Assembly (NCBI RefSeq): GCF_000005505.3
Contig: NC_016134.3
Coordinates: 31,992,150-32,056,149 of the forward strand
DNA length: 64,000 bases
Source: Brachypodium distachyon
Taxonomy: Eukaryota > Streptophyta > Magnoliopsida > Poales > Poaceae
Direction of reading: 5' to 3'
Shown: positions 1 to 10,811 of the stretch, in pieces
How positions within the stretch are numbered: position 1 is the first letter of the stretch
How the letters are laid out: every line of letters begins with the position of its first letter
Notes under the pieces: model-generated
Databases searched by the model: none
What the model was told of the DNA's origin: nothing
What the model saw: the letters and a program-made list of their open reading frames with translations, nothing else
Made by a program: the position numbers and the translations under genes

Positions 1-208
1 TAGCTAAATCAGATCTAGGTTGAAGCTCTCTTGTAGAATTTCAGTTTAAATCTGTGTAGCTGTCTTCGTTGAAGAACTGAGTTGTCATTCTTCACAAACG
101 TAGTCAATTTGCTTCAACTAAAAAAAACTCTTGCCAAAATTGTTTTGTTTCTGAGAATTTGTGTACTTCTTGCCTATTCTTCGTATCCTCTATTTCACAG
201 GTGTCACC
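1..208 (+). other. Leader of retrotransposon-type ORF
   Basis: AT-rich stretch before the first ATG of the following ORF set. It probably belongs to the same repeat (LTR or untranslated leader), but the window cuts it off, so no LTR start, primer-binding site or target duplication can be shown. A cag/gtgtcacc junction just before the ATG at 209 could be a splice acceptor or plain leader sequence. Confidence 0.3.
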
Positions 209-2640
209 ATGTCTGATTCAACCCGGTGTAGCAATGACTCAGAGAGAGAATCACAGTTCATGTTTGACTCAACACCTGAACCCTCACTGCCTGCATCTCC
301 GAATGTCAATATTGAGGACTCAGATGAGGAAGTTGAAGAACCTGTGCTTTTGAAAGTGACACTCTCTCCCGGAGTTTGTTTGAAGTATGCTATCAACTCC
401 CCATGGCCTGGTGAAGTACTGCCCAGTCGTGGAAAGAAAGTGGTGACGAAGCCCAAGGCCGAGAAGAAAGAAAATGCCAAGAGATACAAGGATGTGCCTC
501 CTCCTACTGCTGAAGAAATCCTCATTTTCTATTCCTCAAAAGACGATGTTGAAGGGGAGACCAGGATGAAGAGAAAGCACCGTCTCCAGCACATCATCCG
601 CAAACACTCCCATGTGCTCGCAACTGAGATCTGGAGAAGAACCAAGGAAGCAGAGAATGCCAACATGTATTTTCCTGCTCCCAAGCTGGGAAACTTTAAG
701 ATTGTCCGCAAAGATGGAGGACCTCACCGTGAGGAATTCAACAGGAGAGCTCTGAAAATTATCATAGACATAAACTATGTTGACATCTCCAAGAAGCCTA
801 AGTCCAAGAAAGCCTCAGATGCTGAAGACAGTGACGTTTTCCTGTTTGAACCTGTTGTTGAACTGCGTGGTCCTGCCAGAGCATCTAGGCTCAGAGGTTC
901 TTCATTACCTCCTCAAGTGCCTCGCAACAAGCCCAGTGAAGACACCAAGGGCAAGGCAAAGATGCTTGAGAAGAGGAAGGGCTCTGAAGACTCAGAGAAA
1001 CAGTTCAAGAAGGATCTGAAGAAAGCCAAGAGAGCCTCAGCTGTTGGACCTGGTTCTTTATCGAAAGACGTTGCGGATGCTGCCGCAATGGCTTCTGGAG
1101 AGATTCCTTATCCTCCTCAAGTCTTCCATATCGACCGCGTTCTTTTTGCTGCCTTTGAGAAAGGATCGCTCCTAGATCACCTCATGAGCCATGTTGAAGG
1201 TTTGATCGTTGACAAGGCTCAGGCTGAAGAATGGGAGCATAAACGAAGCATTCGTGTTGCCAGAAAATTGGATGAAGAAGAACGTGCAGAGAAGGAACGT
1301 GTTGAGAAGGAGAAGGCAGAAGCTGCCTTGAGAAGAAAAGAAGAGAAGAAAGCTGCTGATTGCAGAAGAAGAAAGCTGAGAAGGAAGATGAGGAGAAGAA
1401 AAGGGCTGACCTCATCGCCCTGAAGAAAAAGAAAGAAATCGCTTTGAAAACTTAGGCTGAGCTTGAGAAGAAGAAGAAGAAGGCTCTGCTCGCTGAGCAG
1501 ATGAAGCAAGCAGCCGAAAGTATGAAGGCTGATAAAGCAAAGAGTGATGCCAGGAAGAAAGCCGCCAAGGAGAAATCTCCTGAAGTATGAAGTATGAAGT
1601 TTACTTCAAGGCCCTGAAGAACGTTGAGCTTTGCCTTGTGAGGCTGAACAATGGGCTGAAGTACAAAGAGGAGAGATCAGCTGAAGACCCGAGATTTTGG
1701 TCTTTTGAGCAGCAGGATTACTATGCGCAAATTCTTCTGCCCAGGACAAACTTTGCGAAGATGAAGTATCTTAATGATAATTGGTTTGCTTACAATCGTC
1801 AGAGTGGTGTTATGCCTGCAGCCAATGCGCTTAATGATCTGCATCTGCTGAAGTTTGTTGAGACCTGCCAGAATTGGAACGATGAGCTGACTCTTCAGTT
1901 CTATGCTACATTTGGCAGGAAAGTCTGTAAGTTTGAAGACAACTCCTAAGACTACAACATCTACTGGATGACTGATGGTGATAAGCACAGTTACACCTCC
2001 CGACACTTCAAAGAGTTTTTTGGTCTCGCTGAGTTCGATGGCCAGCCCAAGATACATGAAGAACAGGCTGCCTCAAATGAAGAAATCTATTCTTTATGAA
2101 GAAGGATTCTCAGGCGCCTATGGAGGACTTTCTGGGTTGAAGCCTGAAGTGAAAATCCTCAATGACATTCTCCGTTTCACTCTCTCTACCAAGCAAGGCA
2201 GCTCAAGTGAAATTGCCGGTCTTCACCGCAATCTGCTGCTTGCAGTCTTCAAGGGTGAGAAGAAGGATTTTGGAGATTACATTCTTCAGACCATAACTCA
2301 TGCCTCTGCCGATCGTGTGCGTGCTCTGCCTTACGCACCTCAGATCATGAAGATTATCTTGCAGTTGTCTGAGAAAAGATTTGAGTTGGAGCATCAGCAT
2401 AAGTATTTCTCGTTGAAGACTCAAGACCCAGAGCCGTCAGTGCTTCCTCCTACCTCAGTATCTGATCGCCCGTCCAAGGAGTCTTCACAGCCCATTCCGT
2501 CGCAACCGCAGCTGAAGCAAGCACTTCGTTCATCTGATTCTCAGTATGAGACCGGCTCCGGCACGGATTGTTCCATCTGTGTTTGTCTTCATTGCTATTG
2601 CTTTACTTGTTCATCTTTCTTCATTCCGCTGCTACTCTAA
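209..2640 (+). pseudogene. Broken retrotransposon-type protein (plant transposon protein-like)
   Basis: The first open stretch runs 209-1423, with M-S-D-S-T at its start. It is acidic at the N-terminus, Lys/Glu-rich in the middle, and ends in a long charged coiled-coil-like tail. The frame then shifts near 1365, meets TAG at 1453-1455 and TGA at 1588-1590, resumes at 1587-1949 (FYATFGRK motif), stops at TAA 1947-1949, continues as D-Y-N-I-Y-W-M-T-D-G, and shifts again near 2090 into the 1975-2640 frame. The FYAT...WMTDG pairing resembles the 'putative plant transposon protein' domain common in grass repeats; this is family recall, not a search result. No reverse transcriptase or integrase is visible, so this is probably a non-autonomous or partial element. 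A 7-bp unit repeated at about 1582-1598 accounts for one frame break. Confidence 0.55.
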
Positions 2641-2780
2641 AATTGTTAAGTGTAATCTCTGTTGTTGAAGCACTATGATTGTATTCAGTCTTCAGTCTTC
2701 ATATTTTTGAAGAAAGAATTAAAACTGGTCACATTCACCCCCCCTCTGTGACGTACTCGATCTTTCAGCGCTAGTGCCTT
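2641..2780 (+). other. Possible LTR 3' end
   Basis: A stretch after the ORF contains ttcaccccccctctgtgac followed by an ...actcgatctttcag ending. This resembles the 3' end of some grass copia-type LTRs, where a similar C-rich string comes just before the terminal CA. No partner LTR or target duplication is visible, so the boundary is a guess. Confidence 0.25.
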
Positions 2781-3239
2781 GTATCATCGGGAACGTGAAT
2801 GACATTTGCGCCGTTGCGTGCGGTCTTGGGCACACAATGCGCCGTCGCTGTACACCGCCTCATCCAATGGCCTCCCCGAGCTGTGACTCCTTTCCTACTA
2901 GCTTCGCCTCGTCGCTATACACCTTCGATCATCCTTGTGGTGTGTAGCGTTCCACCCCCTAGGACCGCCCTCCATCGCTGCACGAGTTCATTGCCAGCCC
3001 TCCTCCGGTTCGCTGCCAAGCACCCCCAACAACTCAGTAGCTGCCCCTAAAACCCAGCAAGCCACCCCAATTCTCTCTACTCTTCCTAGCCGCAACTCTA
3101 GTGACTCGCCGACAAGAACCACAGCGATGGGTGAGACAACACACTCTTTCATAGCGCCAATTGTGCCAACAGGCACCTTAGCCGACGTGTATTCAGTCAC
3201 GTAGGATAGTTAAACGCTCCTAAATGAGCTTAAAACCTC

Positions 3240-3583
3240 TTGTAACCAACTCAACAAAGACAAATTTGGACCTCGTCAATAATATGAGGACCGCAGGTGC
3301 ATTTTTCATCACGTCAGTTATGTCCAACGGGCCCTTTGGCTGTCGTGTACTCGGTCAACGCGCCACGTAGGCCGGTCAAACGCTTCTGGATGAGTGTAGG
3401 ACCTGTCATGACACACTTAACAAAAAATTGGGACCTAAATGTGTAGTTTATTAATTTTAGGACTAACTTGACACCTCACCAATAATATTAGGACCACAGG
3501 TGTATTTTACTCTCTTTTTTATAAACTTGGTCAAACTTTAGAAAGTTTGACTTAGGATATAACCATTTAGGAACAGAGTGAGT
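3240..3583. repeat. Diverged repeat pair and MITE remnant
   Basis: Two related strings, about 3260-3310 and 3425-3506, share the pattern 'ggacct...aataatat(t/g)aggaccacaggtgtattt'. The right one runs into a tataaacttggtcaaac...gtttgacttaggata tail ending in ggaacagagtgagta. That tail looks like a decayed Stowaway 3' end. There is no coding evidence. The rest of 2781-4260 holds nothing I can recognise. Confidence 0.3.
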
Positions 3584-4272
3584 ATATTCTTGTTTGTTGA
3601 TTATCATATATACATGTATCTGACCCTCAACTTACAAGAGCAATCGTTCCTAGGCGGTTTGGGTGATGGTTTCAATTATTTGGCATATGGCTTGGATGGT
3701 ATTGCCAAATGTCCAATTTGTTTTATGACTGTTAAAAATAATGATTTTTTTTCTGAGTTTTTGCTTTTTCTGGAATTCCAAATATTCTGATCCACCAAAT
3801 ATTTCAATTAGGAAACTTTTTCTATGTCATATTCCATGTATACCCTCACAATATCCTTACGGCATGTATGTGTATCACGAGGTGACTCAAGTCTTTGAAA
3901 GACTTGTGGGTATTATGTTGTTAGATACGGAGTAGGTTGAGATTCACTTCCGAACAAGGAGCAGGGAACTTTGGAGCCATTGAGTTGTCTTTCTTCTAGA
4001 CTAAGGGCATTCGAAATTGAGGTCTGAACCAGCGAGTTCCGGCCGCTTCTTGATTCGCTACAAGGCCTTTTATCCTATCGTTGGAGCTTTCTGATATTTA
4101 AGTCATTAAGTGTGCGCACGTTCAGCTCGGTGTAGTCATCGATACCTCACAAGGTCCAAATCATTTTTCCAAATTGTAGGACTGCGCATTCTGTTTACCT
4201 CAACTGGTCTTTAAAATCTCAGAATGTCCGAATGTCATGCTAAAATTAACTTTGACGTCATAACCTTGGACA

Positions 4273-4289
4273 CCCCCCCCCCCCCCCCC
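4273..4289 (+). repeat. Poly-C tract (17 C)
   Basis: Uninterrupted run of 17 C just 3' (on the minus strand) of the NAM-associated pseudogene. It is one of several long C/G runs in the window, and its exact length is prone to sequencing error. Confidence 0.85.
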
Positions 4290-4375
4290 AAAATACAATT
4301 CAAAAAACAGGCCGGCCCAAATCACGAAATCGCCCAAGTTCAACGCAAGTTTCGGCGATCAAAATAACATCAAAC

Positions 4376-6536
4376 TTAAATAAAAGTGAAATCACTCGGC
4401 CCCTTCGTCTTCCGCCGGCGCTGATGGCACTCCGTGCCCGCCGGTGGTGCAGAAGTGGCCGGAGTTGCTGTTTCGGGCGGTGAGGGCGCCGATGGAGTAG
4501 AGGTGGATGTTGCTGCTGTGGGGGGCGCTGACGCCGGCGCTCTCGCTTCAGCCAAAATGAGCCTGCGTTGGCCGTCAGACCACGCCTTCACCTCATCGTC
4601 CATGCCGGTGCTGTCGCATGTCAAGATCAACAAGTCCTTCCGCCTCTTCTTCACCGTGACATTCGTCTTGAGGATCCCGAGCTTGTCATCTTACTTCTTG
4701 ATCATCGTCGCCCACCGTGACGCCGCGAGAGCCTCCCTCCTGGCAGCGAGCTCATCCCTCTTCGCGGCTTGTGCTGCAGCGTCGGACATGCACTTCTCAA
4801 TGCATGTGTACAGGCGCTCAGTGGCCGGCGTGGCATCCCTCATTGCCTTTGCCTTCTTGTGGCCGATGGGCCGGCCTCCCGCTGCCGCCGGAGGAGCAGC
4901 TTTCGGGTCGTAGGTGCCGGTCTTGGCGAGGCCGTTCCGCGTCTCCGTCCACTTGTCGCACGTCTCAATTCTTGCGAAGACGTGGATGAACTTGAAGTCG
5001 GCGTCGTCGTTGTCGTCTCGGAAGGCGGTGAACATGGCGACCATCTACAAGACCGGGCGTCAAATGTAAAATCAGCGACAAAAAGCTCAAAGAAGGCGCC
5101 GGCTTACCTGATCGGGGGCGCTGCTGCAGCTTGCGGGTCGTCGGCGCACCTATTCTTGAATGCCATGCCACTTGTTGCACGCTTGTTGGATCATTTGCCA
5201 TCGGTGCAACAAGCCGGACTCGTTGCGATAGTGGGTCACCGACACGAACTACTGGTCGATGACCCGGCGCTCATCATATGCCGTCTTCACACGCCTCCAA
5301 TAGGTGCCACCGGATTGATTCGCGCCAATGAAGGGATCCTTGCTCACGACCTTCCAAGCTTCGGCGAGTCACTCGTCTTGCTTGGCGGTCCATTTGGGGC
5401 CTCGGCCTCCGCCGCCGGCCTTCTTCTCGGCCGCACCCTTCTTCTTCCCCTTCGGCGCGGCGACGACGGGCTCTTCTGTCCCGTCGGCCCATTCTTCTCG
5501 CTCTTCGATGTCCTCGACAGCGTAAGGCTCCTCTTCTTGGGTGTAGGTGTAGTGGGTGTGCTGGGAGCCGTCGTTGATCATGTCGGCCATGATAGAGTCG
5601 CCTTGCGACATTCTGCCGAACGTATTGGGCGCGGGCCGGCTGCAGCCGGCGGGGAACTGCTGTAAGGAGGCGGACGGCGAGGAACCGACGTAGGAGAGAG
5701 GACCCCGCCGCAGAGGAGGTGAGGCAAAGGCGTTGGGCTTGAAACAGCCGAGGGGATTTGCGGCGAAGGTGTTGGGGTTGAAGCCGCCGAGAGAATCGGT
5801 GTCGGGGTAGTCCTGCGAGAACCGCGAGAGGGACGGCGTGGCATTCCCTTGGTGGTCATGGGACATATGCGGCGACACCGGCGATATGCCCGTCGGTGAC
5901 GGGGACGACGAAGAGCTCCATTGACTGCCACTGCTCCAGTGCGGGGTGGAGGGTGGCCGCGGCTATACCTGGGCAAACCCCGGGCCGGGCTTCATAAAAG
6001 CCCAACGGTCAAACCTGAACCCCGAGCCCGGCCCGGCTCAAAACCCCGAAAATAGGTCATTTAAGTATTAAAATAACAAATAATTATTTTCGGAATAAAC
6101 AAATGATTTTTATACCTATTTTTCCTAAAAAAATACCCGTTTTTAATCATTTCGGGCTTTTTTCGGACTTCCGGGCCGGGCTTGGGACTGGAAAGGGAGG
6201 CCCGAGCCCGGCCCGGGACGTCGGGCTTCAGACCGGGCCGGTCAGGCCGGGCCACCCATGCCCAGGTATAGCCACGGCATAGGAATGCCCGCCATCTGCG
6301 CTGAGGCCGCAGCCCTCTGCGTCTCCGTCTGCCCCGAGGCCGCGGCCCTCTGCGTTCCTCTCCTTGGCCCTCCTCTCCCGTTCATGGCGGGAGGCGCTCT
6401 CGACGTTGCGGCGGGTAACATCCGCCGCCCAGTTGGCATTGCTCATCTCAGGCGGCCGCTCCTTCTCCTTGGGTTTCTTCGCCGCTGCGTCGCCTGCCAG
6501 CGTGCAACGAGGTGCTGCATACCTCTTCGGCGCCAT
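4376..6536 (-). pseudogene. NAM-associated / Myb-SANT-like protein pseudogene
   Basis: Read from 6536 downward. The start M-A-P-K-R leads to the motif M-S-N-A-N-W-A-A-D and an Ala/Gln-rich stretch, then a Ser/Pro/Gly linker (5940-5570), an acidic segment, and a SANT-like block (W-T-A-K-Q-D-E ... A-W-K-V-V-S-K-D ... G-T-Y-W-R-R-V). A 63-bp intron with GT-AG ends sits at 5107-5045. The C-terminal block holds F-I-H-V-F-A-R-I-E-T-C, G-R-P-I-G-H-K-K-A-K and D-D-E-V-K-A-W. This order matches the large grass family with a NAM-associated C-terminal domain. Four in-frame stops interrupt it: TGA 5371-5369, TAG 5251-5249, TAG 5152-5150 and TAA 4693-4691. A frame slip is likely in the Ala/Gln region near 6360-6400. 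A MITE splits the linker. It is a pseudogene in this copy; open frames on the opposite strand are shadows of it. Confidence 0.8.
5964..6270. mobile_element. hAT-like MITE (307 bp) inside pseudogene
   Basis: The element starts TATACCTGGGCA and ends with its inverse TGCCCAGGTATA. It is flanked by an 8-bp near-perfect target duplication, GCCGCGGC (5956-5963) and GCCACGGC (6271-6278). The interior is rich in gggccgggc motifs and has no ORF of note. The 8-bp duplication points to the hAT superfamily. Removing the element and one duplication rejoins the reading frame of the host pseudogene (G-I-P-M-P-W followed by S-T-P-H-W), which confirms insertion. Confidence 0.8.
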
Positions 6537-6819
6537 GATTTTTCTTGGAGCGGTGGTGGTGTCGGCGAGGCACTTTGAGGTGGTGTCGGCGACGAGAGTG
6601 GAGGAAAAAGGGGTAGCCGCAAAAAATTTGTAAGGAAAATTTGGATTATCTCGCCGACAGGTGTAGCCCGCATTGTCTTTTGGCTTCAGCTGTCGCCCCC
6701 GATCGCCCCACCCCCACCCCGGCTAACTTTTTGGGCCGAACCGGTCCGCCTGAGTCAGATTTTACGCGCCCGCGCCCGAAGGCTGTTTAGGGGGCTTTAG
6801 GAGATGCTCTAAAGTTTAG

Positions 6820-7560
6820 TTGTTGGTTTCGTCCGTCACGCAATTTTCATTTTGGCCCTTCCGTTTTTGGAGAATCAACGCGCAGTCCAACACCCAGGCC
6901 GATCCCCTCCCCACGCCTCTGCTCCACCCCGCCGCCTCCTCCTTGAACCCACCCCGCCGCCTCCTCCGTCAACCGGTGCCGCTCCCTTCCTCTCTCTCTC
7001 ACGCGGCCTCCCTCTTGCTTTCCTTTTGCTTTCCCAACGAGGCAGATGCATCAGGGATCAGAGATTCAGAGGGGCCGGGCACGGATCCCGCGTCATAGGA
7101 GGAGGGGACAACTCGATGTCCTGGTGCGCGACGCGCGCGAGCTCCAGGCGGCGCTCGGCGGCCTCGACCCCACTGCTCGTGCTGAAGCAGCTCGTCCACC
7201 TTCACCCCCACCACCCAACTCAGCCATTCCGCGCTGGAGACGCCGTCGCCCGCTCCCTCACCTGGGCCGCATCTTCCGCGGATTCCAAGGCCGCTGACGG
7301 GGCGGCGGCATCGCGCAGCGAGGGGGCTCGCAGGGAGGAGAGGGGACTGGATGAGGGGCCAGAGGAGCACGAGGTGTTGCACAGCATTTGTGAGGGAGGA
7401 GAGGGGACTGGATGTGTTCGCGGCGGCAGGCCGGCAGCGTGCTGTACCTACGTCTACGGTTTGGATTGGAAGAGGACAGCGGCGGTGAGGAGTTTGCTGC
7501 TCACTGCATGCGCGATGCAGCTGGTAGGATCAACGGCCTGGAGTCAATGATGCAAACAGG
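6820..7560 (+). other. GC-rich gene-like fragment
   Basis: A GC-rich block with open frames in more than one register, for example 6852-7550, a Pro/Ser/Ala-rich low-complexity translation. I recognise no domain. A 22-bp direct repeat (agggaggagaggggactgga plus tg) occurs at about 7333 and 7396. The block lies upstream of a possible Helitron 3' end at 8675, so it may be a host 5' exon fragment carried by that element. This is inference only. Confidence 0.25.
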
Positions 7561-7675
7561 GGTAAGGTTGTAAATGTACGTCCAAAGTTGCGAAAAAAAT
7601 TCTTGAAGACCATGACATGCATTTTTGCTGATTAAACAAATGCAAACAGATGTCGTTGTTGGAAATGCAAATACC

Positions 7676-7697
7676 CACACACACACACACACACACA
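7676..7697 (+). repeat. (CA)n microsatellite
   Basis: About eleven CA dinucleotides in an AT-rich stretch. The rest of 7560-8640 has no coding signal. Confidence 0.9.
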
Positions 7698-8279
7698 GCT
7701 AATACGTTTGGACATTCTGGAACTTAAACCTGCAATAAGCTGAATGTAGTTTAAACATTATGAGTACCAAGTAGTCAGATTTCGAATTGGTGTTTGTCAA
7801 TGCTAGCAAAAAGGAATGCTAGACAACTTGCACAGTAATAAACTTCAGGTGCATATCTGTAGTAACCATGCAAGTCAATTTGGACTTGCTTGAATCCCTC
7901 ATATCTCCATCAATGAGATTATGATACTATGAGTAAGATTACTTAATCATCTAATTCAACTTGAACTTGTTTGAATCCCTCTTACATTGAGATTTTTAGT
8001 CCTAGACGTCCCAGTTATGAACTAAATAGACCATTTTGTAGTTCTTAGTTTGGTGAATGTAAGTGTTCTAGCATCTAATTTTTTATAACGAATCCAGCAC
8101 ATCTTCCAGTTAGGATGCTAGCTGATTATCTGATTTTGTTACTGCATTATTGGTCCTGAAGTTGTTACGTATATAGCAATTTTTTTTTGAAGAATAATAG
8201 CAGGTGCTCTGCTTTTGCATTAAGGAGTAGAGGTACAACGATCCTAACAGTAGTTAGGAGAAGGCCATACAGGAGAACA

Positions 8280-8306
8280 AAGAAAAAGAAAGAAAGAAAG
8301 AAAGAA
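8280..8306 (+). repeat. (AAAG)n microsatellite
   Basis: Imperfect run of AAAG tetranucleotides. No function inferred. Confidence 0.85.
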
Positions 8307-8643
8307 CCTGATACCGCCATGGCAGCTCAGCTGTACAGACATACAAAAACTATACCGAAACTTCCTCCATGAGGAGGCCAAAATCTTCTCGGATCATCGC
8401 GGCTACAGTAGCTTGGAAGTCCAAACATTGAGTCTACATCTGATTGGATTTACTTTTATCCTTCTATGCATATGAACTGAGTATCTTCAATTTCACAAGA
8501 ATTTCAGTTTAAGCACAAGAGATGACTCTGATTCTATGCAATGCGCAATATCAACAAGTGATAAGGCACGAGCAATGTAGTCGTTTGGGTCATTTGTGAA
8601 CTATAATGATTTTTACCAGTGCTCATATGCTTAATTTTGTTGT

Positions 8644-8675
8644 CCCGTTGCAACGCACAGGCATTCTGTTACTAG
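8644..8675 (+). mobile_element. Possible Helitron 3' terminus
   Basis: A GC-rich near-palindrome (cccgttgcaacgcacagg, with the perfect 10-bp palindrome cgttgcaacg at 8646-8655) is followed 10 nt later by CTAG and then T. A short hairpin before a CTRR terminus next to a T is the Helitron signature. The 5' TC end was not located and no Rep/helicase is present, so any element here would be non-autonomous. The spacer 8676-9900 contains nothing recognisable. Confidence 0.5.
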
Positions 8676-9902
8676 TTATCTATAATCTTTATAAAATTCA
8701 TCCCCACTAGCACAAAGTGTAGTTAATATTTGCAATCTCAATTACTGCACAATTTTTTTTGCCTCAAAGCACATGCTTCCAGGTCATCTACAATATTTAG
8801 TTTGTTGAATCTCATTTTTACGGTTGGGATTTAGGAAAGATGGTGCTTTTTCTTAATGCTAATTAGACTGGCCCCGTCGCTCCATAGCTCCAGGGCCCAA
8901 GGCCGAGCGAAGGAGCAGCGACCCACCTAAAACAAAACGCTCTGTGTCAAAAAGAAAAAAACAGAATGCTCGGCCGTGCAGCAAAAAGAATAAAAAGATA
9001 AAACGCCGTAACTCCCTCGGCCGCAGGGGAAAGGCCAGGCCATCCCTCCATGGCTCCTTCGCCGCCACCGCAAACCGCCGGATATCCTCCCATCTTCACA
9101 TAGGCCAGTTTTGATTCCTCTAATAATCTCCAATTGCACCAGTTATCGTCTGACCTGCGCAGAACCATCAATTTTAATTGCTTTCGTTGGCTAGCTGCTG
9201 TGCTACAGCCCGTGTATGAGACGCCTCCATGACCTCTTCTCATCCAATTAATTGCTGTGGTTGCTTGTGCCTCCTGGTGATTGCCGGAGTGAAGAAATTC
9301 CCGCACTTCGCTCGAGCACTTCAAAGATCTCTTTTGTATTTCCTATACCTCTGTTTGTATAGATACTAGCTCAAGTAAGGTGTATTTCAGAAAGGCTCAG
9401 TAGCTGAGATCATCTAAGAAATATTTCAAGCTAGGTGGTTACATTCTCTGAAAATCCACTCAGGTACAAACTTCCTGCACCAAATTTATTACTTTACAGT
9501 TCTCTAATTTGTAGCATGATATCAGCTCAAGTACAAAAAGGCAACTCCATTTTGAACAGAGCGATGGTGTAGATATTCAAAGGTACTCCATCGAGGTATT
9601 CTATTTCTTTCTGCATCATAATTCTCCATTTCCAGAAAATCTATGGTTGATGATTACATATATATTGTCATATCATCATCCGCAAGAATGCCGAACTGGA
9701 TGCTACTTGCGACGATGTGAACAAACGCCATAAACAAAGGTATGTCCTACTTTCACAATTAGTAAACTAAATACCATTTCTTATCACATCGTCAAATGCA
9801 TTGCCCTTATTTTATACGGCCGTGCTATACGTCCGACGATTTTCGCCCGACACTTGGCTGGCTGCGAACTGTCGCATGCAAGTTCAGATTCGTCTTTATT
9901 TG

Positions 9903-10496
9903 CTAGCCAAAATCCAAGCCCAGGACCAAACTGAAGCCCCAAGCGGCCAAGCCCAAGACCCAATCTAAACTATTCGCAGTCGTCTTCTCCATTGTGCCCG
10001 TGACCCATCGCTGGAATGCTGCCACTGCTGCCCGTGCTTGTGGTTCTCCTTCGCAACATTGTGGAGTTCTGTCCTCGTCTTCGGTCGCGGCCGCAACCAT
10101 GTCGTCGTTGCCAGCTTTGGTCGCTGCAGCAACCACATCGTCCTCATCTTTGGTCGTCGTTGTTGCCACTGCAGCCATCCCGTCTTTCTCTTGGTTAGTC
10201 ACCGGCGGCCACGCGTATAGCAAAGACTGCATCGGTGCATCTCTAGTCATCTTGCTGTTGTCGCGGGCGGTGGATGATGTTGACGGGATGAAGGAGGCGC
10301 TTGAACTGGCCGGCAAGGAGGCGGCGGAGCTGGCCGATGTGGTCGGCCTGTGGTATAAGCCAGAGCGCGAACGCCTCTGCTGGTTGTGGCCACCTATGGT
10401 AGCGCTCGGGTGGTCTCGCTGCTGCTCGGCCTGTGTGGCTACGTCAATGTAGCCCGTCGCCCCGGCGTGGACGGCTTCACCGCGCTTAATGCTCAT
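9903..10496 (-). other. Unrecognised 197-codon open frame
   Basis: A long open frame rich in Ala, Thr, Asp and Glu with no recognisable domain. The opposite strand is open over almost the same interval (9994-10452), so the openness mainly reflects GC-rich repetitive triplets such as gttg/tcgt. It lies just before a possible Helitron end at 10809 and may be captured or spurious sequence. I do not call it a gene. Confidence 0.2.
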
Positions 10497-10780
10497 CCAA
10501 GTCCAAGTTAAGAAAATGTCTGATGGGCATGAAATCTTGCTTGCAAATCTGACTTGCAGTTTTGGAGGGAGGAAGAGGAGGCGTGTTCGTGATGGGAGAG
10601 GAGAAGTCGTTGAGAAATTCTGATGAGGGGGAGAGTATTTTGGGTTAGGATTTGGGCTGGGCCTTGGGCAGCAAAAGCCTGGAGGAGGGGCAGAAAAACC
10701 AAGAACGAGGCAGACATCGACGTCGTTCGTACAGCCATCGGACGTGAATCGTCGTACATGAAGCTATTTCGTATTTTATA

Positions 10781-10809
10781 TCCGCAGAAACGTGCGGAGA
10801 ATCTACTAG
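10781..10809 (+). mobile_element. Second possible Helitron 3' terminus
   Basis: The hairpin tccgca-gaaacg-tgcgga (10781-10798, 6-bp stem) is followed by agaatcta and CTAG, then T. It has the same hairpin plus CTRR layout as the site at 8675 but a different hairpin sequence, so it would be a different subfamily. The 5' end was not found. Confidence 0.4.
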
Positions 10810-10811
10810 TT

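Noticed and set aside
4769..5665. 298-codon plus-strand open frame
   Set aside because: It is antisense to the NAM-associated pseudogene, whose minus-strand protein motifs are clear. The openness is a GC-rich shadow.
9994..10452. 152-codon plus-strand open frame
   Set aside because: Mirrors an open frame on the other strand; repetitive triplets; no domain.
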